Source: Channallabes apus (Eukaryota > Chordata > Actinopteri > Siluriformes > Clariidae). Taken from it: a stretch of DNA of 64,000 nucleotides. The number at the start of each line of letters is the position of its first letter. Position 1 is the first letter of the stretch. The stretch spans positions 5,596,501 through 5,660,500 of the forward strand of contig CM060112.1 of the NCBI GenBank assembly GCA_030522415.1, in the 5' to 3' direction. The notes beneath the pieces were generated by a model. That model made no database searches. It was not told the DNA's origin and was given only the letters and a program-made list of their open reading frames with translations. The translations under genes and the position numbers were made by a program. Shown here piece after piece: positions 1 to 12,424 of this stretch.

Positions 1-240
1 TTGTGGGTAATCGTCTCCCATGCACGCTCTCAGTGTGCGTGCACCACTCGTATAGTCAACATCCGTGCGCAAATGTACTATTTACTATAACACTGTAACC
101 ACATGTTGCGTGTGTACTGTTTATTATAACGTGTGTGTGGTTCCTTGTTTCTCTCTCTCTCTCTCTGTCTGTCTTTCTTACAGAGAGATAGACTTTGGAT
201 CTTTAACAAGGGACCTCTTTAATTAGGGCCCAATCCCTAT
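1..240. repeat. Fragment of the mariner-like MITE also at 31126
   Basis: The opening of the window (GTGGGTAAT..TCCCATG, then CACTCGTATAGTCAACAT and GGATCTTTAACAAGGGACC) matches the interior of the repeat at 31270-31550. The element is cut by the window edge, so its left end is not visible. Confidence 0.5.
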
Positions 241-1072
241 CACATCAGCCCTATGTGGGCATAGTCTGTGAAGGGCTGATGTCATAGTGTGTAAAGGGCC
301 CTATTGTTTTCCTAAATATTTTTTTCCCACCATTTAGGGCATTCTGGAGTGATATGTTTAAAAACTTTATACAAGGTTGGAATCTGCTGCCATTAGGATG
401 CCTGAGAGTCTGTTAAATTAAAGTAGTTAATAACTTTCTGTGGGACATCATATTGAGTGACATCACCTTGAATGACATTATAGGGTGATGCTTGTTTCCA
501 GCATCTGGAGTTTCTTGGCAGTCTAAACATAAAATTCCCCCTTTTCTACAATTATAATGGTATTGGGATATCCCCCTTAAATGCACGTGCCCGCTGTCTT
601 TCTGATGTTCCCGGGTGGCAATGGCACAGGGTGCAAGGGCCCACTCATCGTTGCTTGCAACCTTATTTTACTTTCCACCAGATGGGCATTTATGGGGGTG
701 TTAACATGCTCAGGGCCCTCACAGAAGATTGTACACGAAAACCGGTACACATTTAGAGCTGAACAACTTTCACACTGCATGTCATGGGCTTAACTCAATA
801 GGAACTCAGCTTGGATTGTTCGCAAAATGCACCCGAAGGAATTTTATACACTCTCCATAGGGAATTTATGCGGTCGCCACCAAACTGGGCCTAAATGATC
901 TAAAGACACCGAGGTTACGAAAGTGTAGAGGGATTTTAAACGTATCGGCCGTGACGATGCCTTAAACTTCAGCTGAAAAGCGGTTAATAACTTTCTGTGA
1001 CATTTACATTCAATGACATCATATTGAGTGACCATATTGGACATCATAACATAAAATTCCCCCTATTCTAAA
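240..1072. repeat. Unassigned sequence with two copies of one motif block
   Basis: No gene recognised. A block with TTAATAACTTTCTGTG, CATCATATTGAGTGA and ACATAAAATTCCCCC occurs at about 425-545 and again at about 985-1065, so a diverged direct duplication is present. Confidence 0.45.
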
Positions 1073-1073
1073 C

Positions 1074-1271
1074 ACACACATCAAATGAAAACACAGACTC
1101 ACACGCCACGCATACAAACATGCACAAACACATTCACTCTCTCACTCACACACACACACACACACACACTTCCCACTAACACCTACATGTGATACACTCA
1201 GACAATTCCCCATATTCTACACACTCACACATCACAAATGTTAACACTTACACACTCACATCTCTCTCTTT

Positions 1272-1328
<57 letters not shown>

Positions 1329-1440
1329 GTTACATGTCTCACATACACACATCACAACTTACTACTGTAACACGCATCACAAATGTTAACACACAGACAC
1401 AACACAAACACCGTATACGCACAGACTGACACACCTACAT
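1074..1440. repeat. (CA)n microsatellite region
   Basis: CA-rich tract with uninterrupted (CA)n at about 1144-1168 and 1274-1327. Open frames here are only His/Thr repeats and are not genes. Confidence 0.9.
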
Positions 1441-1609
1441 ACACACACTAGAAATACTCCGAAATATCCAAATTGTAGTGTGCATTTCAAGTAATCATCA
1501 GGACTATGTGGTTGAGTACTACTATGTTGAGTAACTTAGACCTAGGGCAGAAACAATTCCCTAAGCATTGCACAGACATGGTCTGGATGTTCTGGAGAAG
1601 CTCAGCTCA

Positions 1610-2095
1610 AATTCAAATTCAAATTTTATTTGTCACATACACAGTCATACACAGTATAATATGCAGTGAAATGCTTTATACGACCGCCAGTGACCTTAAA
1701 AAAAGAAAATAAAAGCTTGTACGTAAAATAAATAATCAATAAAAAGGAAATACTAAAGAAATAAATTTAACTAGTAAAATTAACTGTACAATAAGGGCAT
1801 AATAAAATATTGCAAAATATAGAATTTAAAGTGTCAGTGGTTGTGCAAATATGCATGAAAGGTGACTAATGAAAGTGACATGTGAAATTGTCCAGATGTA
1901 TGAGTATTTAGTGCAAGTGTGTATGAATGTGTCCATGATTGTCCAGTCAGTGTTGTGAGCTTAAAAAGATGTTATTAGTCCTGTGTGGAGGTGTGATTGT
2001 GATTGTGATTGAGAGACCTTATCGCCTGCGGGAAGAAGCTCCTCCTCAGCCTCTCTGTGTTGGCCTCCTTTACTCTTACTGGCTTTGGGATTGTG
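1610..2095 (-). mobile_element. 5'-truncated CR1-like LINE, 3' end
   Basis: Reverse complement of the 3' end of the LINE at 47063-50395: it begins with the ATTTTATTTGTCACATAC tail and runs back through the 3' UTR to the CTTATCGCCTGCGGGAAGAA coding end. Only about 485 bases survive, as is common for LINE insertions primed at the 3' end. Confidence 0.75.
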
Positions 2096-2952
2096 TGTTA
2101 TGATCAATGCAGCAAAAAACACCACAACCAAATTCCCATGTTGCGTTACAACTTTACAACCATTTGGGACTGCTACTGTATGTAGAGGCCCAATGTAAGT
2201 CAAAATTGCTTTGCTCCTCTATTCAGTCGACATCTGATGTCCATCTTCTTACATTAACTAATATTACACACAGAAACATACTTCACTATTTTCCTGAACC
2301 CTCATACTATCACTGAATTGATTCCTGAATGCAGTTCCGTTCAGGAGAAACAGGAAGAGCAGGCAGCAGTTTGTGATGTGGTTATGCGGGTTTAAGGGTC
2401 AAAGGGAGACTTTGGCAAGTTAAGAATCTCAGTTACAGGCTATGATTTATTGTACACTGTTAAACTGATAAACAAACTGCAAGCAAAGAAAGCGAAAGTA
2501 ATGTGCCGAAGGCTTCTAACCAAGATTAAAAGCACAAAAAGCTTACTAAGGTTTCAGCAGCATCTCCCTTTTTTAATCACTTGTCACGTTTCTTCTTTTT
2601 TCAACAAAGTCTAAAATAGCGCCTAGATAAAAAGTGACATTTAGCTTTCACTTGCAGCAGTCTGTAAACACTTAAGTTACTTTCTTTCAAGTACAAAACT
2701 CCTCTCATGTGCTAAAGCTCCTCCACAGCTCCTAGTATTTCTCCATTAGCTAATATTCTGCTGTTTACCTAGCTGTGTAACCGCTGTTAAATTAATCATG
2801 AAGTAGAACAGCAACAAGGATGCTAATACTGTAATTATAGCAGGTTTTATTGTCTTCTAGAGCTGTAACTGTCAGGGATGACCCCTGGGGGACACTTTGT
2901 GCTCATGGACTGATTTGCACTTTGGTTGTTGAACTCTTATATTGACCTATAT
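2096..2952. other. Unassigned intergenic sequence
   Basis: No convincing gene, RNA gene or recognised repeat. Short frames on both strands have no family features. Confidence 0.4.
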
Positions 2953-4466
2953 CAGGCACGTGCAGAGGGGGGGGGTGCTTGAGCACCTGCCCCTTTCCTC
3001 CAGGATGCCTCAAGTGCCCTTTTCTTGTTTTTTAAATTTATATTTACATTTATTTATTTATTTTTAATGTGTATGTGCGTATGGAGCCCTGTCTTTGCCC
3101 CTCAACAATAAAATGTAACTTTTAATCTCAATTTTGCTAAATAAAAGGATCTGGTTTGCATCAGTCACATGACTGCCATTAACCAATGCCCGCCCTTGAG
3201 GGCAGAGCGTGCTTGTTACAAGCCGGGTACGAGCTCGCAAAGTGCACGCGCATTTTCTGCAAGCTGGGTGGTGCGGAGCTGGAGGAGAAGCAGGCAAATT
3301 AATTGGAAGGTGCAGCAATAAAACAGTAAATATTGTGTACAACGCACACTATAGTCTATACCCGGGGTACTCAATAGGCGGACTCCGGTCTGCATCCGGA
3401 CCCAAATACGGTTAAATCTGGACAGACGCCAAAACAAACATGCTAATTTAATCATAATCCAAATGAGTTCTCAATGAAGTGCGCAACTGTGTTTCCGCGC
3501 GATATATCATTGAAGTGATGGGTCGTTCATGAATGATTTGTTCTTTTTGAACGAATCTTTAACGTGACTCAGAAGAATGAGTCATCTCCGAGAGTGATTC
3601 GTTAATTTTCTACTGGGTGCGCATGCGCAAATCATCGCAAAACCTCCGTAGGTTATGTACAGGAAACAGAATTGAAACAGCGAATTTAAGAGTGAGTGGA
3701 CAGAAAAATATGCACTCGTGCTCCACATGCGAAGCAGAAAACCAATGTGCTTAATCTAGCAATCAAAAGTGGTCACCTTCTCACCTTCTGGACAAAGATG
3801 GTTATTGCAGCAGGTGTTCCTGTCCTGCAGAAAATGGCCCTTCAAATTCTCAACTCTCGGACTGAATACATTTTTGGCAAGTGGACCTTTCAAATTTATA
3901 TTTGAGTACCACTGGTCTATAACAACAAATGAATTTAAATAAATGAGCGTGCTGTTTGTGCAATAGCGCAAACATTACCTGTCCTTTTATGAACTGCACA
4001 AGTAGTGGTGGTCATTAACTGCTAGCTAACTGGGTAAGGGTGTTACAAGGGGATCTGTAGCTCTGTCCACCATTTTAGGGAATATGTTTTGTTTTAAAGT
4101 AAGTTACAGGACTTTTCCCTTCTTTTCTGGAGAGCTTTTATTTCACTAAAACAATCTAATATGGATATCTACATAATTATGGATTATTATATTTATGATA
4201 TAAAAAAACACAGTCTCAGAACAACACAGCCCTGCCCTTCAGCACTATCAGCAACAGGAGCAGCAGTAATCCTTTATCAGCAACATTGTACGCCATCAGG
4301 TAAAGCATAGGCTACATTTGCTTTGCATTGTCCCCATCTGATGATATTCATACAGTATGATGCAATTCCATATTAGATTTGTCATGAATGTTAGTTGTTA
4401 TTCAGCCTGTTCTATCTTTTTTAACTTTGAGCACCCGCCCCCATTAAACGTCTCTGCATGGCCCTG
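2953..4466. mobile_element. hAT-like non-autonomous element
   Basis: The left end CAGGCACGTGCAGAGG and the right end (reading inward CAGGGCCATGCAGAGA) form imperfect terminal inverted repeats. The flanks are ACCTATAT (2945-2952) and ACTTATAT (4467-4474), an 8-bp target duplication with one mismatch, as made by hAT transposases. No transposase is visible; another hAT-like element sits inside (3362-3914). Confidence 0.62.
3362..3914. mobile_element. Nested hAT-like element
   Basis: Ends CCGGGGTACTCAA and, inward from the right, CAGTGGTACTCAA; flanks GTCTATAC and GTCTATAA give an 8-bp duplication with one mismatch. It lies wholly inside the element at 2953-4466, so it is the younger of the two. 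No intact coding region. Confidence 0.6.
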
Positions 4467-4668
4467 ACTTATATATATAGATTCAGCTTAATTTTTTTTG
4501 TGTCTCTATGACAAAAAAAAACTTTCTATGAAGTTTACTGTTTTTTTTTTTTTGCCGTTTCCTGATCCTATTTTTTTAGTTTATGTTTTCATTTTTTAAA
4601 ATAAATGTCCTCATTATTCCTTGTCTGCATCACATCACTTTCCTGACAGTAACATTAAAATATTATAA

Positions 4669-5310
4669 TTCAATTCAATTCAATTCAATTTTATTTGTAT
4701 AGCGCTTTTAGCAATTGACATTGCCTCAAAGCAGCTTTACACAATCAAAAGAATTAATTAAGTTTGTATGGAATGTGAATGTGTATGAATCAGAATGTTC
4801 AGATAGTCCCTGGTGAGCAAGCCGAGGGCGACAGTGGCAAGGAAAAACTCCCTGAGATGGTGATAGGAAGAAACCTTGAGAGGAACCAGACTCAACAGGG
4901 AACCCATCCTCATTTGGGTGAAACAGATAGCAGGAAATGATCTGCATTCATACTGTGTGTGTAGGTGGCAGTCAGTTCAGCATAACAGTTGATGTTGATT
5001 TATGTTAATATGAAGTCCAGGTAGTTATTGGAGACTCAGGTAGACTTGCATCCAGATGCATCCCAAGAGACACATAAGGCATCCATATGACGAGATCTCC
5101 AACCAGAAGCGGTACATCAGGACGAGTCAGACAGGTCCAGGCGGCAGAGGGAGTCTGGATCACTGGTGGCTCAGGAACGACATGTGTAGTTCGACAGAGA
5201 GAGGGAAAGAGAGAGAGGGAAGAGAGAGAGAGGGAAAGAGAGAAAATGAGAGGGGAGAGCAGAAGAGAAGGAGAGATAACAGTTAGGTATGGTCACAGTC
5301 ACATACAGTA
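4669..5310 (-). mobile_element. L2-like LINE 3' UTR, inverted
   Basis: Starts with CAATT repeats and TTTTATTTGTATAGCGCTTT, the reverse of the 3' end seen at about 8100-8140. It includes the GA-rich tract at 5195-5275, the complement of the CT-rich tract at 7495-7585. No coding sequence remains. Confidence 0.75.
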
Positions 5311-5330
5311 ATGTATAAAAGATGTTCCAA

Positions 5331-6019
5331 GATGGCGCCGGTGAGGTCGGCTGCCGTCACGACTGCTCCGACCACCTTTTCTTTGTTTTTGTTCTTTAAG
5401 TTAGTTTTCAGTGTTTTAAAATCGGCAAAATCATCACCATTGAGTACATTAGGTATGATAGAGACACTCTTGTTTCTATTCGTATACAATGTACTCACAA
5501 TTCGACGTTTTTAACTCCGGATCCGAGCTGGCCGAGTGAGATCCTGAGGGAGAACAATGGGCGCAACGCGAAGCGGCGGCCCCGAGGAAAACGAGCCGGC
5601 GTGAGGAACAGGCTCAGAGCCCGTGCACACCGCACACCTCTGCCTAGTATCCTGCTCGCCAACGTCCAGTCACTGGAGAACAAACTCAATGACCTCAGGG
5701 CCAGGATAAAGTTCCAGAGAGACATTCGGGACTGCAGTCTGCAATCCTCTGCTTCACCGAGACATGGCTGAATCCAGCGGTGCCAGACCACGCCATACAA
5801 CCAGCCGAGTTCATCTCGGTTCACCGCATGGACAGGACGCGGGACTCGAGAAAGTCAAGAGGAGGCGGCGTGTGTTTAATGGTGAACAACAGCTGGTGCA
5901 ACAGCGCGAGCGTTGTTCCTCTCACACGCTCCTGCACACCAAATCTGGAACTACTGTCCATCATGTGTCGCCCTTTTTATCTTCCACGGGAGTTCACATC
6001 GGTCATAATCAGTGCCGTT
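5331..6019 (+). pseudogene. LINE 5' region with endonuclease start (broken)
   Basis: Matches the start of the LINE at 47063: a short frame beginning MAPVRSAAVTTAPTTFSLF, then the N-terminal part of an APE-type endonuclease (LANVQSLENKL, CFTETWLNPAVPDHA, SRGGGVCLMVNNSW). A small indel near 5740 breaks the endonuclease frame, and the copy stops abruptly at 6019 against an inverted L2 piece. The 3' half is missing, which is unusual for a LINE and points to rearrangement. Confidence 0.7.
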
Positions 6020-6028
6020 TAAAAAAAG

Positions 6029-6290
6029 GGGAAAAACTCCCTGAGATGGCATTAGGAAGAAACCTTGAGAGGATCCAGACTCAACAGGGAACCCATCCTC
6101 ATTTGGGTGATAACAGATAGAAATTATATAACATCTTGTGTGTTGTGCAGGTGAAAATTCAATATGACAGAAATTATTTAAATTGACATGAAGACCAGTT
6201 CAGCATAGGGACGAGTCAGTAGGTGCAGAGGGCAGATGAGGTCTGGATCACTGGAAGCACAGGAGCAGCATGTGTAGCTCCAACCATCAT
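6029..6290 (-). mobile_element. L2-like LINE 3' UTR fragment, inverted
   Basis: AAAAACTCCCTGAGATGGC through CCTCATTTGGGTGA matches 4850-4925 and 24975-25055. It belongs to a diverged subfamily, and the junction to sense L2 coding sequence is at about 6290. Confidence 0.65.
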
Positions 6291-8143
6291 AAAGCTTTTT
6301 TCCCTTTACATGCTTCCTCTGGGCAACATAATCCGTAAGCATGGTATTAATTTTCATTGTTATGCTGACGACACACAGCTATACGTCTCAACAAAACCTG
6401 ATGAGAAAAACCATCTTACTAAAGTTGAGCAATGTGTGCAGGACATAAGAAATTGGATGCTAATTAACTTCCTTCTGCTTAATCCGGATAAGACAGAAGT
6501 TCTAGTCATAGGACCGCATACAGCTAGAAGTAAAATCTTAGATCACACCATAACTTTAGATGGCCTTTCTGTTCCGTCAAGTGCAACAGTAAAAGACCTC
6601 GGCGTGATTATAGATTCCAGCCTTTCATTTGAAGCTCATGTAGATAATATCACCAGGATAGCATTCTTTCACCTCAGAAATATCGCCAAAATAAGAAATA
6701 TATTGTCGCTAAACGATGCAGAAAAACTAGTTCATGCTTTTATCACTTCTAGGTTGGACTATTGTAATGCCTTACTGTCTGGTTGTACAGTTAGGTGCAT
6801 AAACAAGCTTCAGCTAGTCCAGAATGCAGCAGCGAGAGTCCTCACTAGAACCAGAAGATATGAGCACATCACTCCTATCCTATCTTCACTGCATTGGCTC
6901 CCTGTGAAATTTCGCATTGATTTTAAAATACTACTCTTGACATATAAGGCATTAAATGGTCTCGCCCCGCAGTATCTGAGCGAATTGCTAGTGTCTTACG
7001 ATCCGCCACGCCTACTTCGGTCAAAGGATGCAGGCTGCTTATCAGTACCGCGTATTATGAAAACTACAGCTGGGGGCGGAGCTTTTTCTTACAAAGCCCC
7101 AAAATTATGGAAAATTCTTCCAAATAGTGTTTGGGACTCAGACACAGTCTCAGTGTTTAAGTCTAGGCTCAAAACCTATTTATTTAGCCAAGCATTTTTA
7201 TAAATAGATTTGCCATAAGGTAAAGGAGCAGATCTGGGGGACTCATGGACGTAGAGTATTATGGTGAACTGGTATGTTTTAGATGCTGTCTTCCTCAGTC
7301 TCATTTGATCACTCAGGTTTGTTGACGGTGAGGTGATTGTTTGCTTTACATCTCAGGGAGCCCTCATGTTTGTGTTTCCTTCTGGCTCTCCCTTTTAGTT
7401 ATGCTGTCATAGTTAGTCCTGCCGGAGTCCCTGCTTGCACTCTACAGTAAATATACATTCACATTAGACATTGTGACTGTGACCATACCTAATTGCAATC
7501 TCTCCTCCTCTTCTCTTCCTCCCCCTCTTTCTCTTTCCTCTCTCCCCCTGTCGCCCCCTTTCACTCTTTCTCTCTCTCTCTCTGTCGAGCTACACATGTG
7601 GTTCCTGAGCTGCCAGTGATCCAGACTCCCTCTGCCCTCCGGACCTGTCTGATCCATCCTGGTGCCCGGTTTCTGGTTGGAGGTCTCATCGCATGGATGC
7701 CCCGTGTGTCTCTTTAGGATGCGCCTGGTGTCTGGGGATGATTCTATCTACTTAGAAGACGGTTCTGGCCTCGACTGGTGTTGTCAGCTGTTTCTCTGAG
7801 GACTTGACAATTCGATAGTTCAGGACTGGAACTTTCTATCTGTGTCTATCTGAATCTCGAATAACTACTGGACTCCATTTTACATCAACTATTATAACAT
7901 CAATTAACATCAACTATTATAGCTGAACCTAACACTTAACACTGTATAAATGCAGATAATTTCCTGCACTGTCGCCCTCGGGCTTGCTCACCAGGGACTA
8001 TCTGAACATTTTGATTCATACACATTCACATTCCATACAACTTAAATAATTCTTTTGATTGTGTAAAGCTGTTTTGAGACAATGTCAATTGTTAAAAACG
8101 CTATACAAATAAAACTGAATTTAATTGAATTGAATAAAGCTGA
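6291..8143 (+). mobile_element. L2-like LINE, ORF2 C-terminus plus 3' UTR
   Basis: 5'-truncated copy. Coding to 7203 (TAA) covers the end of reverse transcriptase, with MLPLGNII and the catalytic YADDTQLY box, then [34 protein letters not shown] and [11 protein letters not shown], the typical C-terminus of fish L2 elements. The frame is open for about 300 codons in this copy, but endonuclease and most of the RT palm are absent. The 3' UTR holds a CT-rich stretch and ends in ATACAAATAAAACTGAATTTAATTG-type tail repeats. Confidence 0.85.
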
Positions 8144-8145
8144 AT

Positions 8146-10490
8146 CCAGCTGGAGCTGGTCCTTCTCTGGATGCCTCAGGAACCTCACAGGGTCGGCCTT
8201 TGTCTACTGAAGCTGGCACAATCTCCCGATGCCTCGGGATGGGTAGAGAAATACAGAACAGATGGGGAGAATTAGCGTAGTTGCCATTCGGGATAGGTGT
8301 ACTGGAGTATGAGGTTATGGGATGAGTTATGTGTATGCCAGATTATGAGGTTATGGAATGAGTTATGTGATTGCCAGATTAAAAAGATGCGTCTTGAGTC
8401 TACTTTTGAACTGGGAAACCGTGTCTGCTCCCCGAACACTGTCTAGAATATTCCAAAGCTTTGGAGCTAAATATGAAAATGCCCTACCCCCTTTTGTAAA
8501 TTTTTTAATTCTGGGAACTACCAGAAGTCCGGAGCTTTGTGATCTTAAGGCGCGTGGTGGATTGTAGCGTATCAGAAGACTGGTTAGGTATGTGGGAGCT
8601 AAACCATTTAAGGCCTTGTATGTAAGTAATATTATTTTGTAATTTATTCTAAACTGAACAGGTAGCCAGTGCAGGGATGATAATATTGGGGTTATATGAT
8701 CATATTTTCTCGATCTAGTGAGAACCCTGGCGGCTGCATTTTGGACTAACTGAAGCTTGTTTATTGCGGATGCAGGACAACCACCTAGTAATGCATTACA
8801 ATAGTCCAGTCTGGAGGTCATGAATGCATGAACTAGCTTTTCTGCATCAGATACGGATAAGATGTTCCTAAGTTTGGCAATATTTCTAAGATGGAAAAAG
8901 GCTGTTTTGTGATATTTGAAATGTGATTTTCAAAAGACAAGTTACTGTCTAATATTACGCCTAGGTCTTTTACTGCTGAGCTGGTAGTAACAGTACATCC
9001 TTCTAAGCGCATGCTGAATTGTGAAAGCTGTTGTGTGCTGGTTTTTGGGCCAATAAGTAATATCTCCGTCTTATCTGAATTTAATAAAAGAAAGTTATTG
9101 GTCATCCAATCTTTTATGTCCTGGACACACTCAGTTAATCTAGACAACTTAGGTATTTCGTCTAGTTTTGTTGAGATATATAATTGGGTATCATCAGCAT
9201 AACAATGGAAACCAATCCCATGTCTTCTAATGATGTTACCCAAGGGAAGCATGTATATTGAGAACAGCAGAGGTCCTGGCATTGCACCAGACGGTTCTCC
9301 ATTTAGATCTACAAAATGGTATCGATCAGACAGGTAAGATCTAAACCATTTTAATGTCTGTCCCTGAATACCTATATAATTTTGTAAGCGATCTATGAGA
9401 ATATTATGATCTACAGTGTCGAATGCAGCACTAAGATCGAGCAGGACTAGCAATGAGATGCAGCCTTGTTCTGAAGCTAAAAACAAGTCATTTGTAATCT
9501 TAACTAGTGCAGTTTCTGTGCTATGATGGGGCCTGAAACCTGACTGAAATTCTTCAAGGATGTTGTTATCCTGCAAGAATGTGCATATTTGAGCTGATAC
9601 TACTTTTTCTAGTATTTTTGATATGAACGGGAGGTTTGAAATCGGTCTGTAATTAGTTATTTCATTCGCGTCCAAATTAGATTTTTTAAGAAGGCTTAAT
9701 AACTTAACGGCTTAATAACTGCTAACTTGTAAGGTTTAGGACGTGACCTAGATATAATGAAGAATTAATAATGTTTAGAAGTGGCTCTCCAACCGTAAGC
9801 ATCACTTCTTTTAAAAATCTGGTTGGGATTGGGTCTAACAGGCACGTTGTTGATTTAGCCGAGGTGATAAGTTTATACAGCTCTTCCTGTCCTATACTGG
9901 TAAAGCACTGAAATATCTAAATGTGAAGCTATAGGCTGAACTGGATCGTGAGATACTATTAGAGGTTGAACCTCCGTTATTTTCTTCCTGATATTATTGA
10001 TTTTTTTCATTAAAGAAGTCCATAAAGTCTTCATTTCTAAACTGTGATGGGATACTCTCTGCGGGCATCTTAGGTTTTGTTAGGCGAGCCACTGTACTAA
10101 ATAAGAACCTGGGATTGTTTTGGTTTCTTGCTATCAGTTAGCTAAGATGCTCAGTCCTAGCAGTTTTTAGAGCCTGTCTATAGCTGCACATACTGTCTTT
10201 ATACGCAATTCTAAGAACTTCTAGTTTAGTTTTTCTCCATTTTCGCTCGAGGTTACGGGGTTGCTCTCTTTAGGGCGCGAGTATGACTGTTGTACCACGG
10301 TGCAAGTGTTTTATCTCTGACTTTTTTTAATCTGATGGGAGCAACAGTGTCTAATGTACTGGTAAAAAATAGTGCCCATGCTGCTAGTCACTTCATCTAG
10401 ATCATCTGCATTTAGGGGTCTAATAAGAAATTGGAACAGATCGGGCAGATTACTTGTGAATCTGTCTTTAGTAGTCAAACAGCCACTTGG
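8146..10490 (-). pseudogene. L2-like LINE ORF2, antisense copy (broken)
   Basis: Minus-strand L2 reverse transcriptase. Reading from right to left: a degraded linker (9680-10330), [56 protein letters not shown], then the C-terminal part ([12 protein letters not shown] to the TAA near 8363). A deletion has removed the [13 protein letters not shown] segment near 9285, and a frameshift lies between the pieces at 8363-8821 and 8833-9675. It abuts the sense copy tail-to-tail at about 8144. No endonuclease is visible. Confidence 0.83.
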
Positions 10491-11075
10491 AGCATGATGG
10501 ATCCATGGCAGGACCATGAAGGGTGAATGCACGGTCCGTGCACGGAATGTGATCCCCCGCGATGACGCAGTTAACGATGCCCCACCCCATAAATGCCCCC
10601 ATGCGCTTTCTAAAAAGATGGTTGCAATGCTGTATAATTCCGCCAGATGGAGCATTGACTGGCACAGTTAACTGCAGGAAGCCCAATACTGTATCTTTAA
10701 TATACAGACAGTTCTTGTATTGTCAACATAATTTCATAAATAGATGACGTGGTAAAAAACAACAACAAACCGATTAATAAAACAGATTTGTTAAATCACT
10801 CAATACACAACCCATGATGATTATTCTATTTATTATTTAATAATGACTTAATAAAACTAGTTAGTGAAATATTTTTTAAGATATCCTGAAATGATCCTTA
10901 AAGACGCGGTAGCGTCTGTAATTTGTCTATACCGATCATTGTAGGTACAGAATAAAAACGAGGGCTATGTACAGTATTTTATGTAGTGCATTTTAATATC
11001 CAGATATTATGCATCTAAAATTATTACAATTAGGGGTATTATTATCATTAGAGAGTATACTGTAATTCTGCTTAC
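10491..11075. other. Unassigned sequence
   Basis: No gene recognised. The CGCCAGATGG-type motif at about 10640 also occurs near 35735 and may mark a dispersed repeat. Confidence 0.35.
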
Positions 11076-11077
11076 CA

Positions 11078-11579
11078 TTAATGGGACACCTGATGTTGTC
11101 GGGAGCCGACCAATTTGGTGAAATTCGGCTCAAAAGGAGTAACAGCACAATGAAGTTGTGACTGTGTTGTAGTCTGTAAGACTTGATGCACTTCATTGCA
11201 GAAAATGTGTGTTCGCAAATGAATGTGGATCCAAATATGGAAAGCACTTTTGAACTTAATAATCTTAGGTTTTGTCCAGAGATGTTTCGCCACATTTCTG
11301 CAACTGAGGATGACTGCTGCGCGGTTTGGCTACTGTATGTCCTCTTGCCTGAACATCCATCAGTTCATCTTCGAGCGCGCGGCGAGGCAAACCGAAAGTT
11401 GCAGCCAAGTCCTTGATTTTTTCCACAGGGAAAGTGAATGGCTCTCTGATGAAATGTCCTGCATATTTTATTTTCTCAAAATCAGAAAAACGAGAGATGA
11501 ATTTTTCTTGCATTTGACTGACAGTTTTAACGAATCGTTCCTCACATCTTTTTTCTCCTCTAATAACAAATTTGTCCAT
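11078..11579 (-). pseudogene. hAT-family transposase C-terminal remnant
   Basis: On the minus strand, fragments in two frames read like the C-terminal part of a hAT transposase (Charlie/Buster or GTF2IRD2/ZBED-like group): FISRFSDFEKIKYAGHFIREPF, then LWTKPKIIKFKSAF, THIFCNEVHQVLQ (the CExxFSxMK region of the hATC dimerisation domain) and NFTKLVGSRQHQVSH. Frameshifts break it. A CAGGTTGAGAACCACTG end at 11861-11877 resembles a Charlie-type terminal repeat. The N-terminal zinc finger and catalytic core are not seen. Confidence 0.6.
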
Positions 11580-11860
11580 TTTGATCGTTAGTTGATGACT
11601 GTTTTAAATCTGTCAGAGCGAGTGCACTTGTAATTGTGTGCACGTTAACTGTGTAATTGCATCAGTTCATAGTTGCGTCAGTTCTGCGCATACTGTATGA
11701 AAACATGATCACCAAAATTATTTTATGTGACAAAAATATAGTTCAAAGTTTGTTTAATACATTTATTTGTTTAATTATTTTTTTTTAATGAATTGTAAAA
11801 CCATTTATGTTTATTTTATTTATTTTTAATAAATGCCGCATTTGAATTTGTGACAGGCCG

Positions 11861-11877
11861 CAGGTTGAGAACCACTG
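11861..11877. mobile_element. Charlie-type hAT terminal repeat
   Basis: CAGGTTGAGAACCACTG is the usual outer end of Charlie-like hAT elements in inverse. It follows the transposase remnant; the opposite end was not found. Confidence 0.45.
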
Positions 11878-12291
11878 ACTTAGAGTGTAATATTGCTTAA
11901 ATATGCAACATACTGTATAACATACAGTATAATAATTCATTCTTTTTCAGCCTCTTTTTTTGTGCTCAAGGTGGCAGTAGATCTGGAACCTACACGGACA
12001 CACAATTTATCCACATTGTAAAATGCAGCAGAAATATGATATAAGATATTTTTGTTTAAGATGAATGGACATCCAGGGAGTAAAAATCTAATAATTTGAT
12101 TATACTTTTTTACCTCATTCAGTTAGCTTAAAATACTGTGTGTAAATATGAAGTGATGCGTGGCAACTACTAATCTTTAGATTCATTTTTGGATTCCTGT
12201 GTATTGCAGTTAGCCTCAAAGTCATATGTGCAATTTCTGTCTCACGCATTTCACACATTTCTTCTGAGACTGCAAATTAATCACACATTAG

Positions 12292-12302
12292 AAAAGGAAG
12301 TG
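12292..12302 (+). promoter_or_regulatory. ETS/PU.1-like motif upstream of gene A
   Basis: AAAAGGAAGTG lies about 83 bases before the start codon and is kept at the same place before gene B. GGAA cores of this form are bound by ETS factors such as PU.1 in TATA-less myeloid promoters (known). Binding here is inference. Confidence 0.4.
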
Positions 12303-12384
12303 GTCATTGCAAGAGAGAAAGACTCAGGGTAAAAGAACAGAACAATTCATATCTTTTCGAAGTGAGTTTAAATGTGAACTGACG

Positions 12385-12424
12385 ATGAAGATCCTCCTCA
12401 TCTTTACCCTCTGCCTGATCTCAG
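12385..12424 (+). CDS. Gene A exon 1: signal peptide
   Basis: Short exon starting at the ATG after a conserved leader. It reads [14 protein letters not shown], a hydrophobic signal peptide, and ends in phase 1 at a strong GTAAAG donor. The matching exon of gene B differs by one residue, which supports both the start and the donor. It acts in ER targeting of a type I membrane protein. Confidence 0.85.

Noticed and set aside
1189..1429. Open frames of His/Thr and Ser/Leu repeats
   Set aside because: They are translations of the (CA)n microsatellite.
6223..7203. 326-aa host gene
   Set aside because: Has YADDTQLY and the L2 C-terminus; the first residues are an accidental fusion from an inverted L2 3' UTR.
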